Assembly (NCBI GenBank): GCA_037367405.1
Contig: JAZKJV010008882.1
Location: forward strand, 310,001 to 374,000
Direction of reading: 5' to 3'
DNA from: Ottelia alismoides
Taxonomy: Eukaryota; Streptophyta; Magnoliopsida; Alismatales; Hydrocharitaceae
Length of the DNA: 64,000 nucleotides
In this document: piece by piece, positions 1 through 10,825 of the stretch
Position numbering within the stretch: the first letter of the stretch is position 1
How the letters are laid out: every line of letters begins with the position of its first letter
The notes under the pieces: generated by a model
What the model saw: the letters and a program-made list of their open reading frames with translations, nothing else
Databases searched by the model: none
What the model was told of the DNA's origin: nothing
Position numbers and translations under genes: made by a program

Positions 1-2742
1 GCTCTCTGCTCGTACCACATTTTTATTGAAGATAATGTGAGACCTTACCGTAAGTTCCAAAGGAGACTTAACCCCAATCTACGGAAAGTAGTGAAGAAAG
101 AGATTAAGAAATGGTGCAAAGAAGGGTTTATATACCCTATTTCTGACTCCAAGTGGGTGGTCCCGCTTCATGTTGTCTTGAAGAAGTCGGGAATTCAGAT
201 GGTCGCCAACGAGGAGGGGGTACAGATCGCGACACGAGTACCTACGTCGTGGCGTGTCAGTGTTGACTACAGGAGCCTGAATGTTGCGACCAAGAAAGAT
301 CACTTTCCCTTACCTTTTATTGATCAGATCTTGGAGAGACTCGCAGGGAAAGAGTTCTTCTGTTTTCTTGACGGGTACTCAGGCTACAACCAGGTATCTA
401 TAGCACCTGAGGACCAGGAAAAGACCCCATTCACATGTCCATTCGACACCTATGCTTTCAGGCGCATGCCATTCGGGCTCTGCAATGCCCCGGACACATT
501 TCAGCGGTGCATGATAGCCATATTTGCCGAGATGGTGGGAAATTTCCTGGAAGTGTTCGTGGATGACTTCTCGGTCCATGGTGATTCTTTTGATACATGT
601 TTAGCGCACTTGGACAAGTCCTCACGAGGTGTAGAGAGGTAATCTGGTACTCTCCTGGGAGAAGAGTCACTTTATGGTGATGGAGGGTATTGTGTTGGGG
701 CATGTCATCTCTAAAAGGGGAATGGAGTTTGACCCTGCCAAGGTGGAGGTGATCAAGAGACTCGATCCACCTACTAACGTGAAGTCAGTGAGGTCGTTCT
801 TAGGGCATGTTGGATTCTATAGAAGATTTATTCAAGATTTTTCAAAGATTGCCCGCCCACTGACTGAGCTCCTAGGGAAAGACACAGAGTTCGTTGTAGA
901 TCACAGGTGTCTGGAGGCCTTTGAGCTCTTAAAGAGGAAGATTTGTGCCTCGCCTATCCTACAAGCTCCTGACTGGTCTCTCCCCTTTGATATAATGACT
1001 GATGCTTCAGATTTTGCTATAGGAGCGGTGTTAGGACAACGACGAGAGGGGATCTCGTTTGCGATCCACTCTGTGAGCAAAGTATTAGATCCTACATAGA
1101 AGAATTATACAGTAACTGAAAAGGAAATGTTCACGATAGTATGGGCTCTTGAGAAGTTCAGATCATATATTTTGGGCTCTAAGGTGACAATATATACTGA
1201 TCGTACAACCATTCGATACTTAATGGAAAAGAAGGATGCGAAGGCATTTCTTCTTAGGTGGATTTTACTCCTCCAGGAATTTGATTTGAAGATAAAAGAT
1301 AAACTTGGAGTGAAGAATGTTGTGGCTGGTCATCTTTCTCGGATTGAACTTAAGGATTCTCCTGATTATGAGCGGATTAGAGAGACCTTCCCAGATGAGT
1401 CAATTTGTGTTATTGTCTCACTCCCATAGTATGCCAACATGGTGAACTATCTTGTCTCCAAGCAGGTTCCCCATGGTTGGACTAGGAGCAGCATTGATCG
1501 ACTGAAGTCGGATTCGAGAAGATACCACTGGGACGATCCTTTTCTTTTCTTCGAAGGACCGGATTGTGTTTGGAGAAGGTGTATTCCACAGGAGGAATAC
1601 CAGAGTTTCCTCACATATTGTCATTCACTTGAGACTGGAGGACACCATTCTGGAAAGAGAACCGCTCACAAAGTACTTCAATGTGGATTGTATTGGCCGA
1701 CCTTGTTTAGAGATGCTATTGATTTTGTACGGTCGTGCTCGATTTGTCAAAGGATGGGAGGGACAATTGGATAGAGAGATGAGATGCTCATGCAACCGAT
1801 CATTATTTGTGATGTTTTTAATGTATGGGGCATAGATTTTATGGATCCCTTTCCCAACAGCCAAGGACATGAGTACATATTGTTGGGGGATGATTATTTA
1901 TCAAGGTGGGTGTCTATCTCAAACCGAACCGTAGATAGCAAGATTGTCTGTAAGTTTGTGAGAGACCATATTATTGCTATGTTCAGGGTGCCAAAACTTT
2001 TGATATCTGATGGAGTAGCCACTTCGTGAACAGAGATATGAAATCTTTAGCTAAGGACTATGGATTTGAGCATAGAGTTACTAGTCCTTACCACCCACAG
2101 TCCAAAGGCATGGCAGAGGTTTCGAACAGAGAGGTGAAAGTTATTTTGCAGAAATTGGTTCGTCCCGATAGGAAGAACTGGTCTCAGCTTTTGGACCAAG
2201 TTCTGTGGGCCTATAGGACAACCTACAAGACACCATTGGGTACTTCACCATTTAGAATGATCTATGGCAAGCCATGCCATTTGCCCGTAGAATTGATTCA
2301 TAAATCCGAATGTGCTATTAAGAAGATTAATTGGAGTTGTCACCTAGGGAAGCTTTGTCGAGACTTGAACGAGCTCGTGGAAATCCGAAACAGGGCATAT
2401 GACAACAGTTTGATTTATAAGGACAAAGTAAAGAGATGGCATGATCAGCACATTAGGTGCAAAGACTTTGTACCTAGACAAAAGGTATGGTTGTTCAATG
2501 CCAGGTTGAAGATGTTCCATGTTAAGCTCAAATCTAAATGGACGGGTCCCTTTGTTGTTAAGAAAGTGCACGGGAATGGAAGTGTAGAGATAGCTGATCT
2601 CACAGATGGTGCACAATCTCATGTGGTAAATGGACAACTATTGAAGCATTTTGTAGATTCGAAAGAGCAGTTAGTCCAAGTTGAGGTAATCAACTTCATG
2701 CAGAGTGAGCACAGAGCAGATGCATCATATTACTCTTCATGA
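1..2742 (+). mobile_element. Ty3/gypsy retrotransposon pol (element 1), 5'-truncated by window edge, degenerate
   Basis: The reading order is reverse transcriptase, RNase H, integrase, so this is Ty3/gypsy and not Copia. RT runs from the window start to about 640 with FLDGYSGYNQ, RRMPFGLCNAP and the catalytic FVDD (YVDD in most relatives). RNase H covers about 960-1350 with TDAS, EKEM and YTDR; the last acidic position reads VAGHLSR where relatives have VADHLSR. Integrase covers about 1610-2740, with a zinc-binding HH-CC region (GHHSGK, CSICQ), GIDFMDPFP, a D in ISDG and an E in EVSNRE. The C-terminus reads VNGQLLKHF and has no chromodomain, as in Tat/Athila types. Breaks: frameshifts near 640 and 2020, and in-frame TAG stops at 1097, 1427 and 1772. 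It cannot make a polyprotein. Gag, protease and the 5' LTR lie outside the window. Confidence 0.93.
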
Positions 2743-2850
2743 AGATGCAACATCAAGATTCATCATCTTGGAAGACTCATTCCTATTGTACATTGTTCCT
2801 TCTTTGTATATTCTCCAGATCACATCGGTTCTCACACTTACTCCTATCCT

Positions 2851-3107
2851 ACACTTAGGCTGACCAAGAGCCTAAGTATAGGGGGAATCGATGCCCGCCA
2901 TGTGTATATACTCATCCATTTCTCCTCTTGAGCTCGCATGCCCATTTTTTGCTCTTCTTCTGCACTTAGGCTGACCAGAGCCTAAGTATAGGAGGGCGGA
3001 TCGACTTCTATACTTTTTATTATTTTAGCCATCCTACGCTTAGCACGAGCTATGTATTTTCTCACTTCTTGTGCTCCTAGGACTTAGCCCATGCTAAGTA
3101 TAGGGGG
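2851..3107 (+). repeat. Polypurine-tract-like hairpin repeats, element 1
   Basis: Three units each pair ACTTAGGC or ACTTAGC with a downstream GCCTAAGT or GCTAAGT, followed by a G-rich run that resembles the real polypurine tract. Stems are 2853-2860 with 2870-2877, 2964-2971 with 2980-2987, and 3082-3088 with 3093-3099. The purine runs are TATAGGGGG, TATAGGAGGG and TATAGGGGG. A weaker relative lies near 3035-3055. The same motif recurs in element 2. Confidence 0.75.
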
Positions 3108-4703
3108 CGTGTATATATTACATATATACTTTACCCATAGCTCATACTTTCACGTATTTTTGTATATATTATACAATAATTACGGGGTGGGTAATACAAA
3201 AAAATAACAAACAAAAAAATCTCTTTAAAAAATCTCTTAAAAAACTTTTCAAAAGAAAAAATCTTTATTTGCTTTAATTTTTTTTCTTATTTACCTATCT
3301 TTTGAAAAAAAAACTTTTGAATTTTTTCCTTATTTGCTTAAAAAAACTTTTTAAAAAAAATCGTTTCTTATTTACCTTTTTTTCCAAAAAATCCTTTTCG
3401 AAAAAAAAACTTTTTCTAAAACTTAAAAAAGTCACAAAAATAATAAAAAAAACTAACTAATAAGTTGGTTTAATCCCTGACACATTCACTTTCGCACAAG
3501 ACTAGTGATGTTCAAGAACACTTGGTTTATGAGGTCTTGAGATTATGAGTTAACCAACCTTAATCATTAGGGCCCTTAACTTAAATATTCATATTTCCCT
3601 AGTTTGAAAGATTTATGTGCTATATTGCATGCTTAGTCTCTACCTTAAGAATATGATCAATACCTCACATACACGACTAGAGTTATGATGAGATGAGTTG
3701 AAATTTCACTTGAGGAACTGGGATGAGGGATTTGTGTTTGGACTTGATTTGATGATGCTCGAGGATGTGATAATATCAGTAAAGGCTTCATGAAACCTGA
3801 GTGTCAGCATCTTTAGCCAGTATGAGAACATGGTTCTTGTACTATTTCTTGACATTTACCTATGTGCCAGGGTGTGATGAAAAAGAAAAAATATTGATCA
3901 GTGTGCGCCAACTCTTGGTAAAAGCAGTGGGGCTAGCCAAAAATATTACAAAGCAATGAAACGATAAAGAAAAGCTCTCATTCCACAAAGTCAAATATCA
4001 AAGAGCTTCCTCCAAAGGTGAGCGCTCCCAACCATTTCGGTGTGTCAACTTGGACCACCGCTATTAGGACCAGGAGTCGCGCTTGCACCAAAAAAGGGCT
4101 CTACATCGTAAATGCTACAAGTCTGGGTGTAGAAGGTACGATAGGTACTCAAAAAAGGCACACCCGGTGTACTCCCAGGAAAACAAGTGCAGACGACTCC
4201 AACTTCTCATGACAGACGCACTGATCAACACCAAAAATACGTGTTGCGTAATAAGGCACTCGAGAGGATACTTGTTCCAATGAGAGGGAGAGAAGAAATG
4301 ACACAATCCTATGTCCTCCATTTACTGGCCTTCCATCTACACTTTTAAGTATGACAACTAAAGAGACGGTGGATTGGATGCAAGAAATGGTTTATTCCCT
4401 AGTGTTAAGGGTCGGGTTCTTAGGAGAGTCTCTTGGCCTGGAACCTTGGGTGACGTTGTGACTCTACTCTTGTAACTGGGGTCAACACTTAAGTCATATA
4501 CTTACTATATATGTATACAAGGAGAGTTTGGTGATTAGGGAAATTGGATACCTTTTGACTAGAGTTTGGTTCAGCTTAGAATTTCAGGATCTCTAAAATC
4601 GAGAGTTCTTGAACGGATCAAGTCTTGTATTCACATGCACAGTCAGGGGTTAGTCCAACTTATTCATTCTTTATTTGCTCGAGGACTAGCAAAGTTTAAG
4701 TAT

Positions 4704-4710
4704 GGGGGGG
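4704..4710 (+). promoter_or_regulatory. Polypurine tract of gypsy element 1
   Basis: A seven-G run after TTTAAGTATG lies directly before the LTR start TGATGAATC. The position immediately 5' of the 3' LTR is where plus-strand priming occurs in LTR retrotransposons. Confidence 0.8.
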
Positions 4711-7540
4711 TGATGAATCCGCGATTCATCACCTCAATATCTTGATCTTAGCAAAATCCCTAAGCAAATTCTCAATTAAATGTCTATAAAAAATAAATTA
4801 ACAAAACGACTCTTGTAAATAAAACACACTAATTATTGTATATTAGATTGTACAAAATAAATTAACAATAAAAAGCCGCAAAAATTAAAGGAGTTTTTTA
4901 CCTGTAAATAGCCTAAAACTTCATGTATTTTTAATAATTTCATTTGAAATCCTTTTTGGCTAATTCTTTTCTAACTTGTTTATAACAATGTATATAAAAA
5001 TACAAAAATACAAAACAAATTTCGTCTCAAATAAATGCTCTTAGATCCCAAAGAGAAAAAGCCGTAAAGTCCAACTTCTCGACCAAATTCCCGCTCCGTA
5101 TGAACTCCAAATTTACAAAACTCACTTTTAAAGTTCAAGTTAGAAATTAATTATCTATCTAACAAAAGTGGTTTCATTAAAATCGGAGCTCATTTGCAAA
5201 AGTTGGGTTTTGGGACGTAGATGTACATTGTATATTATGTATATATTCATTCGTTCTTCATTTTTTATTTTATCTTTCTTAATTACTAAAAAATCCAAAA
5301 AAATCATCGTTGTTTTGTATTTTGATTCTAGTATTCTATTGCATTTTTCTGTTGTGAATATCTCTTATTAAAAAGATAAAAAAATACATATTAGAAAAGC
5401 AAATAAAAAATGTACTTGTTGTTTGTCTTCTTTTGTAAATTCTCCCCTATTTATTTTCTTCTCTTTTATTGTATTTAAAGTAGTCTACTTTATTTCATTT
5501 TATTTTCCTTTATTTATTTTCCATTCTCTACAATAACTACCATTCAACTCCATCATTCCACCAAAATTTCTAACTTCTAATTCAACCCCATTATTTTATT
5601 AACCTCTCACCACTTTAATAACGTCTCATTTTTTTCTCTTTATATACATCTCATTCTCCTTATTTTTACCTTTGATCCATTTTTATGTGAGGAGAGCCTA
5701 GTTCCCAGAGTTGAATCGGTGAGAGCGACGCAACCGCGGTCGAGCGACGACGGCCCTCTCTCTGGTGAGATCCGTTGGCTTTTTGGCCAACATCGCAGCT
5801 GCCTTCACACGTTGCTCGAGCTCATCGCTACTCGGCGATTCGAGCGAAGACCGTGCTCTCGTGAGCACATCATAGGTGATCATCTCCATCGTAGGTATTT
5901 CCCCCTTTATTTTATCATCGTTGTTATTTCCTCAATTTTTTAATCACATCACATTTCCATCCACATACTTCCATTTGCTTATTCCGTATCATCATCACCA
6001 CCAACCTATCTTCTTATTTTTTTCATATTTCCTATTTAAAAAATTTTTTAAAAAATAAAAAATCTAAAATAAAAAATATATATTACAATAGTAAAAAAAT
6101 TAAAAAAATAAAAATGCAGCGGCGCATCACCGCCACCGCCCCCTCTATCCATTGCTGCAACCGGCGGAACCGATCGCCGACGCCGCCCGCCGCCCCCCTT
6201 CCTTCACGGGCGGCGCCGCCGCCGCGCCTCGACCCTCACCGCCCTCTGCGACGCTCGCAGCCCGCGCCCCAGTGGGTGCTCACTTCCGGGCCACGCAGCC
6301 GCAGGAGGCCGCCATCTTCCGTCGCCTCGCGCACGGCTGCCATTGCGCGTCGTCGGTTGCCGCCCTCCTCCTCGCGGCCGTGCGCGGTCGTGCCGCCGAC
6401 TCTAACGTCCCCATCGTGCCTCAGCCCAAGGAAGAAGAAGGTCCGATTTTTTATTTTTATTGTAAAAATTGCAAGTTTTCCTGCTTAAGTTTTTGTAATT
6501 ATTGTTTAGTCCATGTGCATAAGTTTGAGTTGTCTTTTTAATTTCATATTTTGCATTGATAACCCTATGTATGTATTAATTTGGACATTATCCTTACGTC
6601 ATTTTATTCAATGAAGAATATTTTGATGTTGAGCAACTAGTTCTGTACCACATGGATATTTATTTTTATTTTATGTATTTGGGCAATTAATTTAAAAATT
6701 TTAACTGAAATATTGCATATTTTACCCAATTTGTGCTCTTAAATTCATATCTAACCCATGGTTGCTCTAAAAATTCTTGAAAAATTAAACATGATTCCTT
6801 GAAATGTGATTGAATTACTTTCCAAATTTCATCCAAAATAGAGTTGTCCTGTGCCTGAAATAAATTATAGAGTTATTTGGATATTTGATTTTTAATTAAA
6901 TATACATACATCGTTTTCACAAAATTCAAGTCTCCTAGATTCCATATGAAAATATCTTTCTGAGATAATTTGCTCTCTGCCTAATTTTCTATTGTGGATT
7001 TATTAGGAATTAATTACTCACTATCACTCTATTTTCATTAAAAAATCCATAAAAAATTCATATTTTGTCAAAAAATTCCAAAAAATATTAATATAGTATC
7101 CTTGCATCATGTTTTAATTCCAGTAAAAATTTCTTAACTTTTACTTACTGTTTGTGCAAAAAATTGCGAGCATTTTTAAATGTTGTATTATAACCCCAAA
7201 AATTCTAAAAAAATAGGTTTTGCATGCATCACTGGATTAAGATCCTAGGAAAAATATAATTTGGCTGAGTTGAGCTAATTTGACAATAAAATTAATTTGG
7301 CCTAGTTGTGTGTTTGCTTATTGTCTTGATTCATCCACATTTGCATTCTCATTTCTTTTTGCATAAAAAAATAAAAAATGCATTGGAAACCTAGATCGCA
7401 ATTTTCAAATTAACCCGACGTTGTTCCTTTGCCTCCCTGTGTTCGACCCAGACTTCCCGTGATATAAATTAAGCCGAGACACTCTTCACGGAGATCTTCT
7501 CTCGATTCTAATTGACTCGTTAAGTTCACGTACTACAACA
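4711..7540 (+). repeat. 3' LTR of gypsy element 1
   Basis: The LTR starts at TGATGAATC right after the polypurine tract. Its first 21 bases form a 9-bp palindrome with a 3-base loop (4711-4719 with 4723-4731). The body is very AT-rich except for a GC-rich block at about 6110-6440 that opens two overlapping frames of 124 and 129 codons without recognisable domains. Near the end is CCTCCCTGTGTTCGACCCAG (about 7433-7452), a motif shared with the other gypsy LTRs here. I place the end at CTACAACA (7540) because the element 2 protease frame resumes just after it; the exact base is an inference. Length is about 2.83 kb. The 5' LTR is outside the window. Confidence 0.75.
6110..6440 (+). other. GC-rich island inside the gypsy LTR
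   Basis: About 330 bases rich in CCGCC and GCCGCC runs stand in otherwise AT-rich LTR. Two overlapping frames (6114-6488 and 6152-6541) stay open, but the residues are low-complexity Pro/Arg/Ala, as expected from composition alone. It may be part of the transcript leader. I do not call a gene. Confidence 0.5.
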
Positions 7541-7571
7541 TGTCCAAATTATATCACGTATTTAGCGACTC

Positions 7572-7901
7572 GTCAACACTCTCCTTGATGGCGATGCTTC
7601 GATTAGCATAATATCCTTTTCGTTGGTAAAATCTCTCCACTTAGGGCCTCTTAAGAAAAATAAGATGATCGTTCAATTTGCTAATGGATCTATCAAGAAG
7701 TCGAAGGGCATTTTAGAGAACGATGTCATTTGGATTATGGGCACGAGATACATTGTTGATTTTGTTGTATTGCCCATGGCGATCTCCACAAATGAACATT
7801 CTCCAATCATCCTGGGATCACCCTTTCTCACCTCTGTGAGAGTCGTTATTGTCCATGGATCAGGGAGATTCACTTCCATCCTAACGATAGGAGTGTTGTG
7901 A
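7572..7901 (+). pseudogene. Gypsy retropepsin (protease) fragment, element 2
   Basis: The frame reads LLDGDASIS near its start, where the family has an active-site motif of the type LxDxGAS, followed by LHLGPLKK, QFANGSIKK, the IVDFVVLP strand and the typical IILGSPFL near residue 85. These are hallmarks of the retropepsin domain of Tat/Athila gypsy elements. The Gly after the catalytic Asp is displaced (DGDAS), so activity is unlikely. The frame closes with TGA at 7899-7901 and nothing recognisable continues it. Confidence 0.75.
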
Positions 7902-9511
7902 TCATCACTACACCTACTGATGACCAAAGACAGGCATCTGATGTGACTACACCTATCTTAGTCGACCCTGAGGACTATGACCTTGATGAGACTATCAAAG
8001 ATTTTTGTTGCATGTTGGATTCTACTGAGACCTGAGAATTCCTCTCCAAGGAAGAAGACTCGGACAACATTATAACATCTGATCGTATGAGAGCGCGGTG
8101 ACTCTCAACTGGACGGGAGATAGGAAGTCCAGTTCGGACAGCGACCGCTAAGTGCGCGGGTCTAGGATTCCAATCCTTTTCACGATTTTTACGTGAGCTC
8201 GCGGTATTTTTACGCCTCGTTGGGATCCTGACTTTTGATCAGTTCCCCTGACCCTTTATTTTAGGATACCCATGCGGGGGATCCTCGATTTTAGTTTTTC
8301 GTACGAGCTCGTTTGCCCGTTACCGGTCGGACCAGTTTTTAGAGTGACTTTTCTGGAGAGTCTCTCTCACCCGTCTCTGGGGCGTAGTTTGGAGTAGATC
8401 TTTCCCTCTATTGGACCGTACTTCCAATTAGAGGGTGAGACGGAAGAGCCTCTTAGGAGGCTACCTCACTGCTTGAGTTTTAGTTACTTTTTCGCCAATA
8501 GGTTTGGCGATGCTACACCTGAAATCATCTGGGGTCACATTTTGGGGAGTTTCCGTTGAACTCGGAAAGAAATATTATAGATCTTGTGTAAGAGAGGAAG
8601 TTGAGTGTAAGTTATTTTGACTAGAGTTAATTATAATTAGGTTAAGTAGACATGTTGGGAACTTAGTTAGGATGCATTATACAACACCGAATACCTACGG
8701 AGGTACCCCAACCCTAAGGCATTATTCACGCCTTAGAGTCATAGTGTGATGTTATACAAAGACCAAGACCATAGACTATCCACTAGACTTAGGAATTTAA
8801 ATAGAATCAAGTAAATCATCTTCATTATAAAACTTCATATTTTAGTTTTCTAAATAATAAGAGATTAATAATTATATATATATATGAGTCATCAATTATG
8901 ACATGAATATATATAAGACTCTAAGGCAATTGTGGAAATTACGCATATGTCATTAACTATTGCATAATAATGTGACATACGGGAGGTAATGGGAAAATTT
9001 GAAGCATCCACACTGTAGCATGAAAACTTCCTTTTCAAACAAGTAGTTGTAACTTTTGGTTATTATACCTTTATACTTGTTTCTTTTGTATCCATATTAA
9101 ATGCATTCTTATTTTAATAGGGTTATGGGAAGTACCAATTCTCGATGATGCCTCTTTTCCTATCATATTTTGGCAGGCAAGGAGCCTGCAATACTGTAGT
9201 AGTTGTTGATGACTTCTGGTGATTGGGTTTATACTAGACGGTATGTTTCTTTTGTTGCAGTTTTGGTCACTTATGATGTAAGTGTTTCTTTCTCTTCTGT
9301 ATGTATATTCTGAGACACATGTATGAATGAACTGTCGTATTCTCTTATACATGTATTTATATTATGAAAATAAATGGAATAAAATTTTGGTGGTACATGT
9401 CCTTTGTAATGTGGATTGAATGTCATATGCAACAACAACACAAAAAAATTTCCTTGATTTCAATAACTTAATGCAATGAAAATATGAATGAAATAGGCAA
9501 ATGTGACGTAA
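7902..9511 (+). other. Degenerate gypsy interior without recognisable domains
   Basis: This lies between the protease remnant and the acidic-repeat frame. Short acidic stretches continue after the protease (about 7905-8035) but no conserved domain follows. Positions 8080-8540 are less AT-rich. A short TA repeat lies at 8876-8885. A minus-strand frame at 9071-9352 looks like a chance ORF. Confidence 0.5.
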
Positions 9512-10018
9512 ATGGGCACCCGATCTGAGGGCATCACAAGCATAGACCTTGGAGTTCCATCTTCTGGTACTTGGAGAAGTGTTGATGACATCTGCGGGAT
9601 TTATATGATTGACACTTTAGAGAGGAGGGCAGACTTAAATGAGACTGATAAGAACGAATTTGACATGGTAGCTTTCATCGATAAATTCGGGCCTTTTGAT
9701 GAGGATGATGATCCATTTGAGACCTCATAGGATGAACTTGACATTACTTCTTCCATTGATGAGCTCATCCCTTTTCACTTTGATATATGCAAGACTCCAC
9801 GGGGCGAACATGATCTGACTGCTTCCATGGATGAGTTCATCCCGTTTTAGTTTGACCTGGATGAGACTTCCCAGGCCGGACATGGCCACACTACTTCCAC
9901 TAACCAGTTCGTTCCTTACCGCTTTGATACCACTGAGGACCTTCCCCAGGTCGATCTTGATCAGTTGGTTTCTTAGGACCCTGATATCGACCGCCACCCT
10001 GTTCGATCCATTCCTCAA
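9512..10018 (+). pseudogene. Acidic frame with 24-residue tandem repeats, element 2
   Basis: A short frame (9512-9730) ends in TAG. The same frame then continues through further stops at 9848 and 9974 while keeping a clear repeat. Units start at 9743, 9815 and 9887, each about 72 bases, with a core of S-x-D/N-E/Q-F/L-I/V-P-F/Y-x-F-D followed by an acidic stretch. A diverged earlier unit (AFIDKFGPF) lies at about 9670. I do not recognise the protein. Its position in the element suggests an element-specific acidic domain, now decayed. Basis: repeat seen directly; role unknown. Confidence 0.55.
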
Positions 10019-10149
10019 TAGTCTCGCAAGAAGTCTGCTTTCTACCTTCTTAACCTTTGTGCATACACTCCTTTTGTATATTTGCTTTCATTTATCTCCT
10101 TCCATTCATTATATCTCTTATCCACCCCATTCTCGTATGTGCCTTGCTT

Positions 10150-10825
10150 AAGACATAAATTGTCCTAAGTTTAGGGGATGGACAAGCCGAGTGTTCTTTC
10201 TTCATCCTGTTTCATCACTCTTGTTATTGCCTATACTTAGGGATCTTTTATTCTAAGCATAGAGGGAGTGATGCGTACATTCTCTTCAATCTCTTCTTTT
10301 ATCTTTATCTATCTCTTTTCTTTTCTTCTTTTCTTATTTTTATTTTTCTTTTTCTATCAAAAAGGTGTCGTCCCTTTTTTTAGTCTTCTATACGTAGGAC
10401 GTACTTTATCCTAAGTATAGGGGGTGTGCACCCCGAGTTCTTTCATTCTCTGATTCTGTCCATTGATCCTCTTCTTGTCTATACTTAGGTATATCTTACC
10501 ATAAGTATAAGGGGATACAGTCTAAATACGATCTATTCATTGCCACCCTTGACCCTCCATTGCCTTGTGATGAAGATAGGGCGAATGTATGCATCACTCC
10601 CTCTATGCTTAGAATAAAGGAGCCCTAAGTATTGGGGGATACAATCTGCTATAATTAGGATTATTTGATCCTAAGTATAGGGGGCAGTCGACTTCTCATT
10701 CATTCATTTATTCCTTCCTTATTCGTTTATTCTTTAGACTTTTCTATATTAAACGAGTTATGTCTTCTCTTTTTCTCTCTGATCTATGAGGACATAGTTC
10801 AAGCTAAGTATAGGGGGGTCATAAA
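10150..10825 (+). repeat. Polypurine-tract-like repeats, element 2
   Basis: At least seven copies of CCTAAGTATAGGGGG or close variants occur, near 10165, 10252, 10405, 10497, 10624, 10667 and 10803. Several follow an upstream partner such as ACTTAGG that could pair with the CCTAAGT. The array matches the one in element 1 and precedes an AT-rich tract in the same way, which supports the two being relatives. Confidence 0.7.

Larger units (their letters stand above)
2743..4710 (+). other. 3' noncoding region of gypsy element 1
   Basis: There is no supported gene in this stretch between the integrase stop and the 3' LTR. The first 400 bases hold copies of a motif ending CCTAAGTATAGGGGG, followed by an A/T-rich tract (about 3190-3460) and unique-looking sequence with only short chance ORFs (for example 4018-4212). 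Long noncoding 3' regions are known in Tat/Athila-type elements. The true polypurine tract is the G-run at 4704-4710, just before the LTR. Confidence 0.7.

Noticed and set aside
1..2742. Endogenous pararetrovirus
   Set aside because: Integrase follows RNase H and an LTR with polypurine tract follows; no movement or coat protein motif is seen. It is an ordinary gypsy element.
6114..6541. Two overlapping Pro/Ala/Arg-rich frames as a possible gene
   Set aside because: They lie in an LTR, have only compositional bias and overlap each other in different registers.
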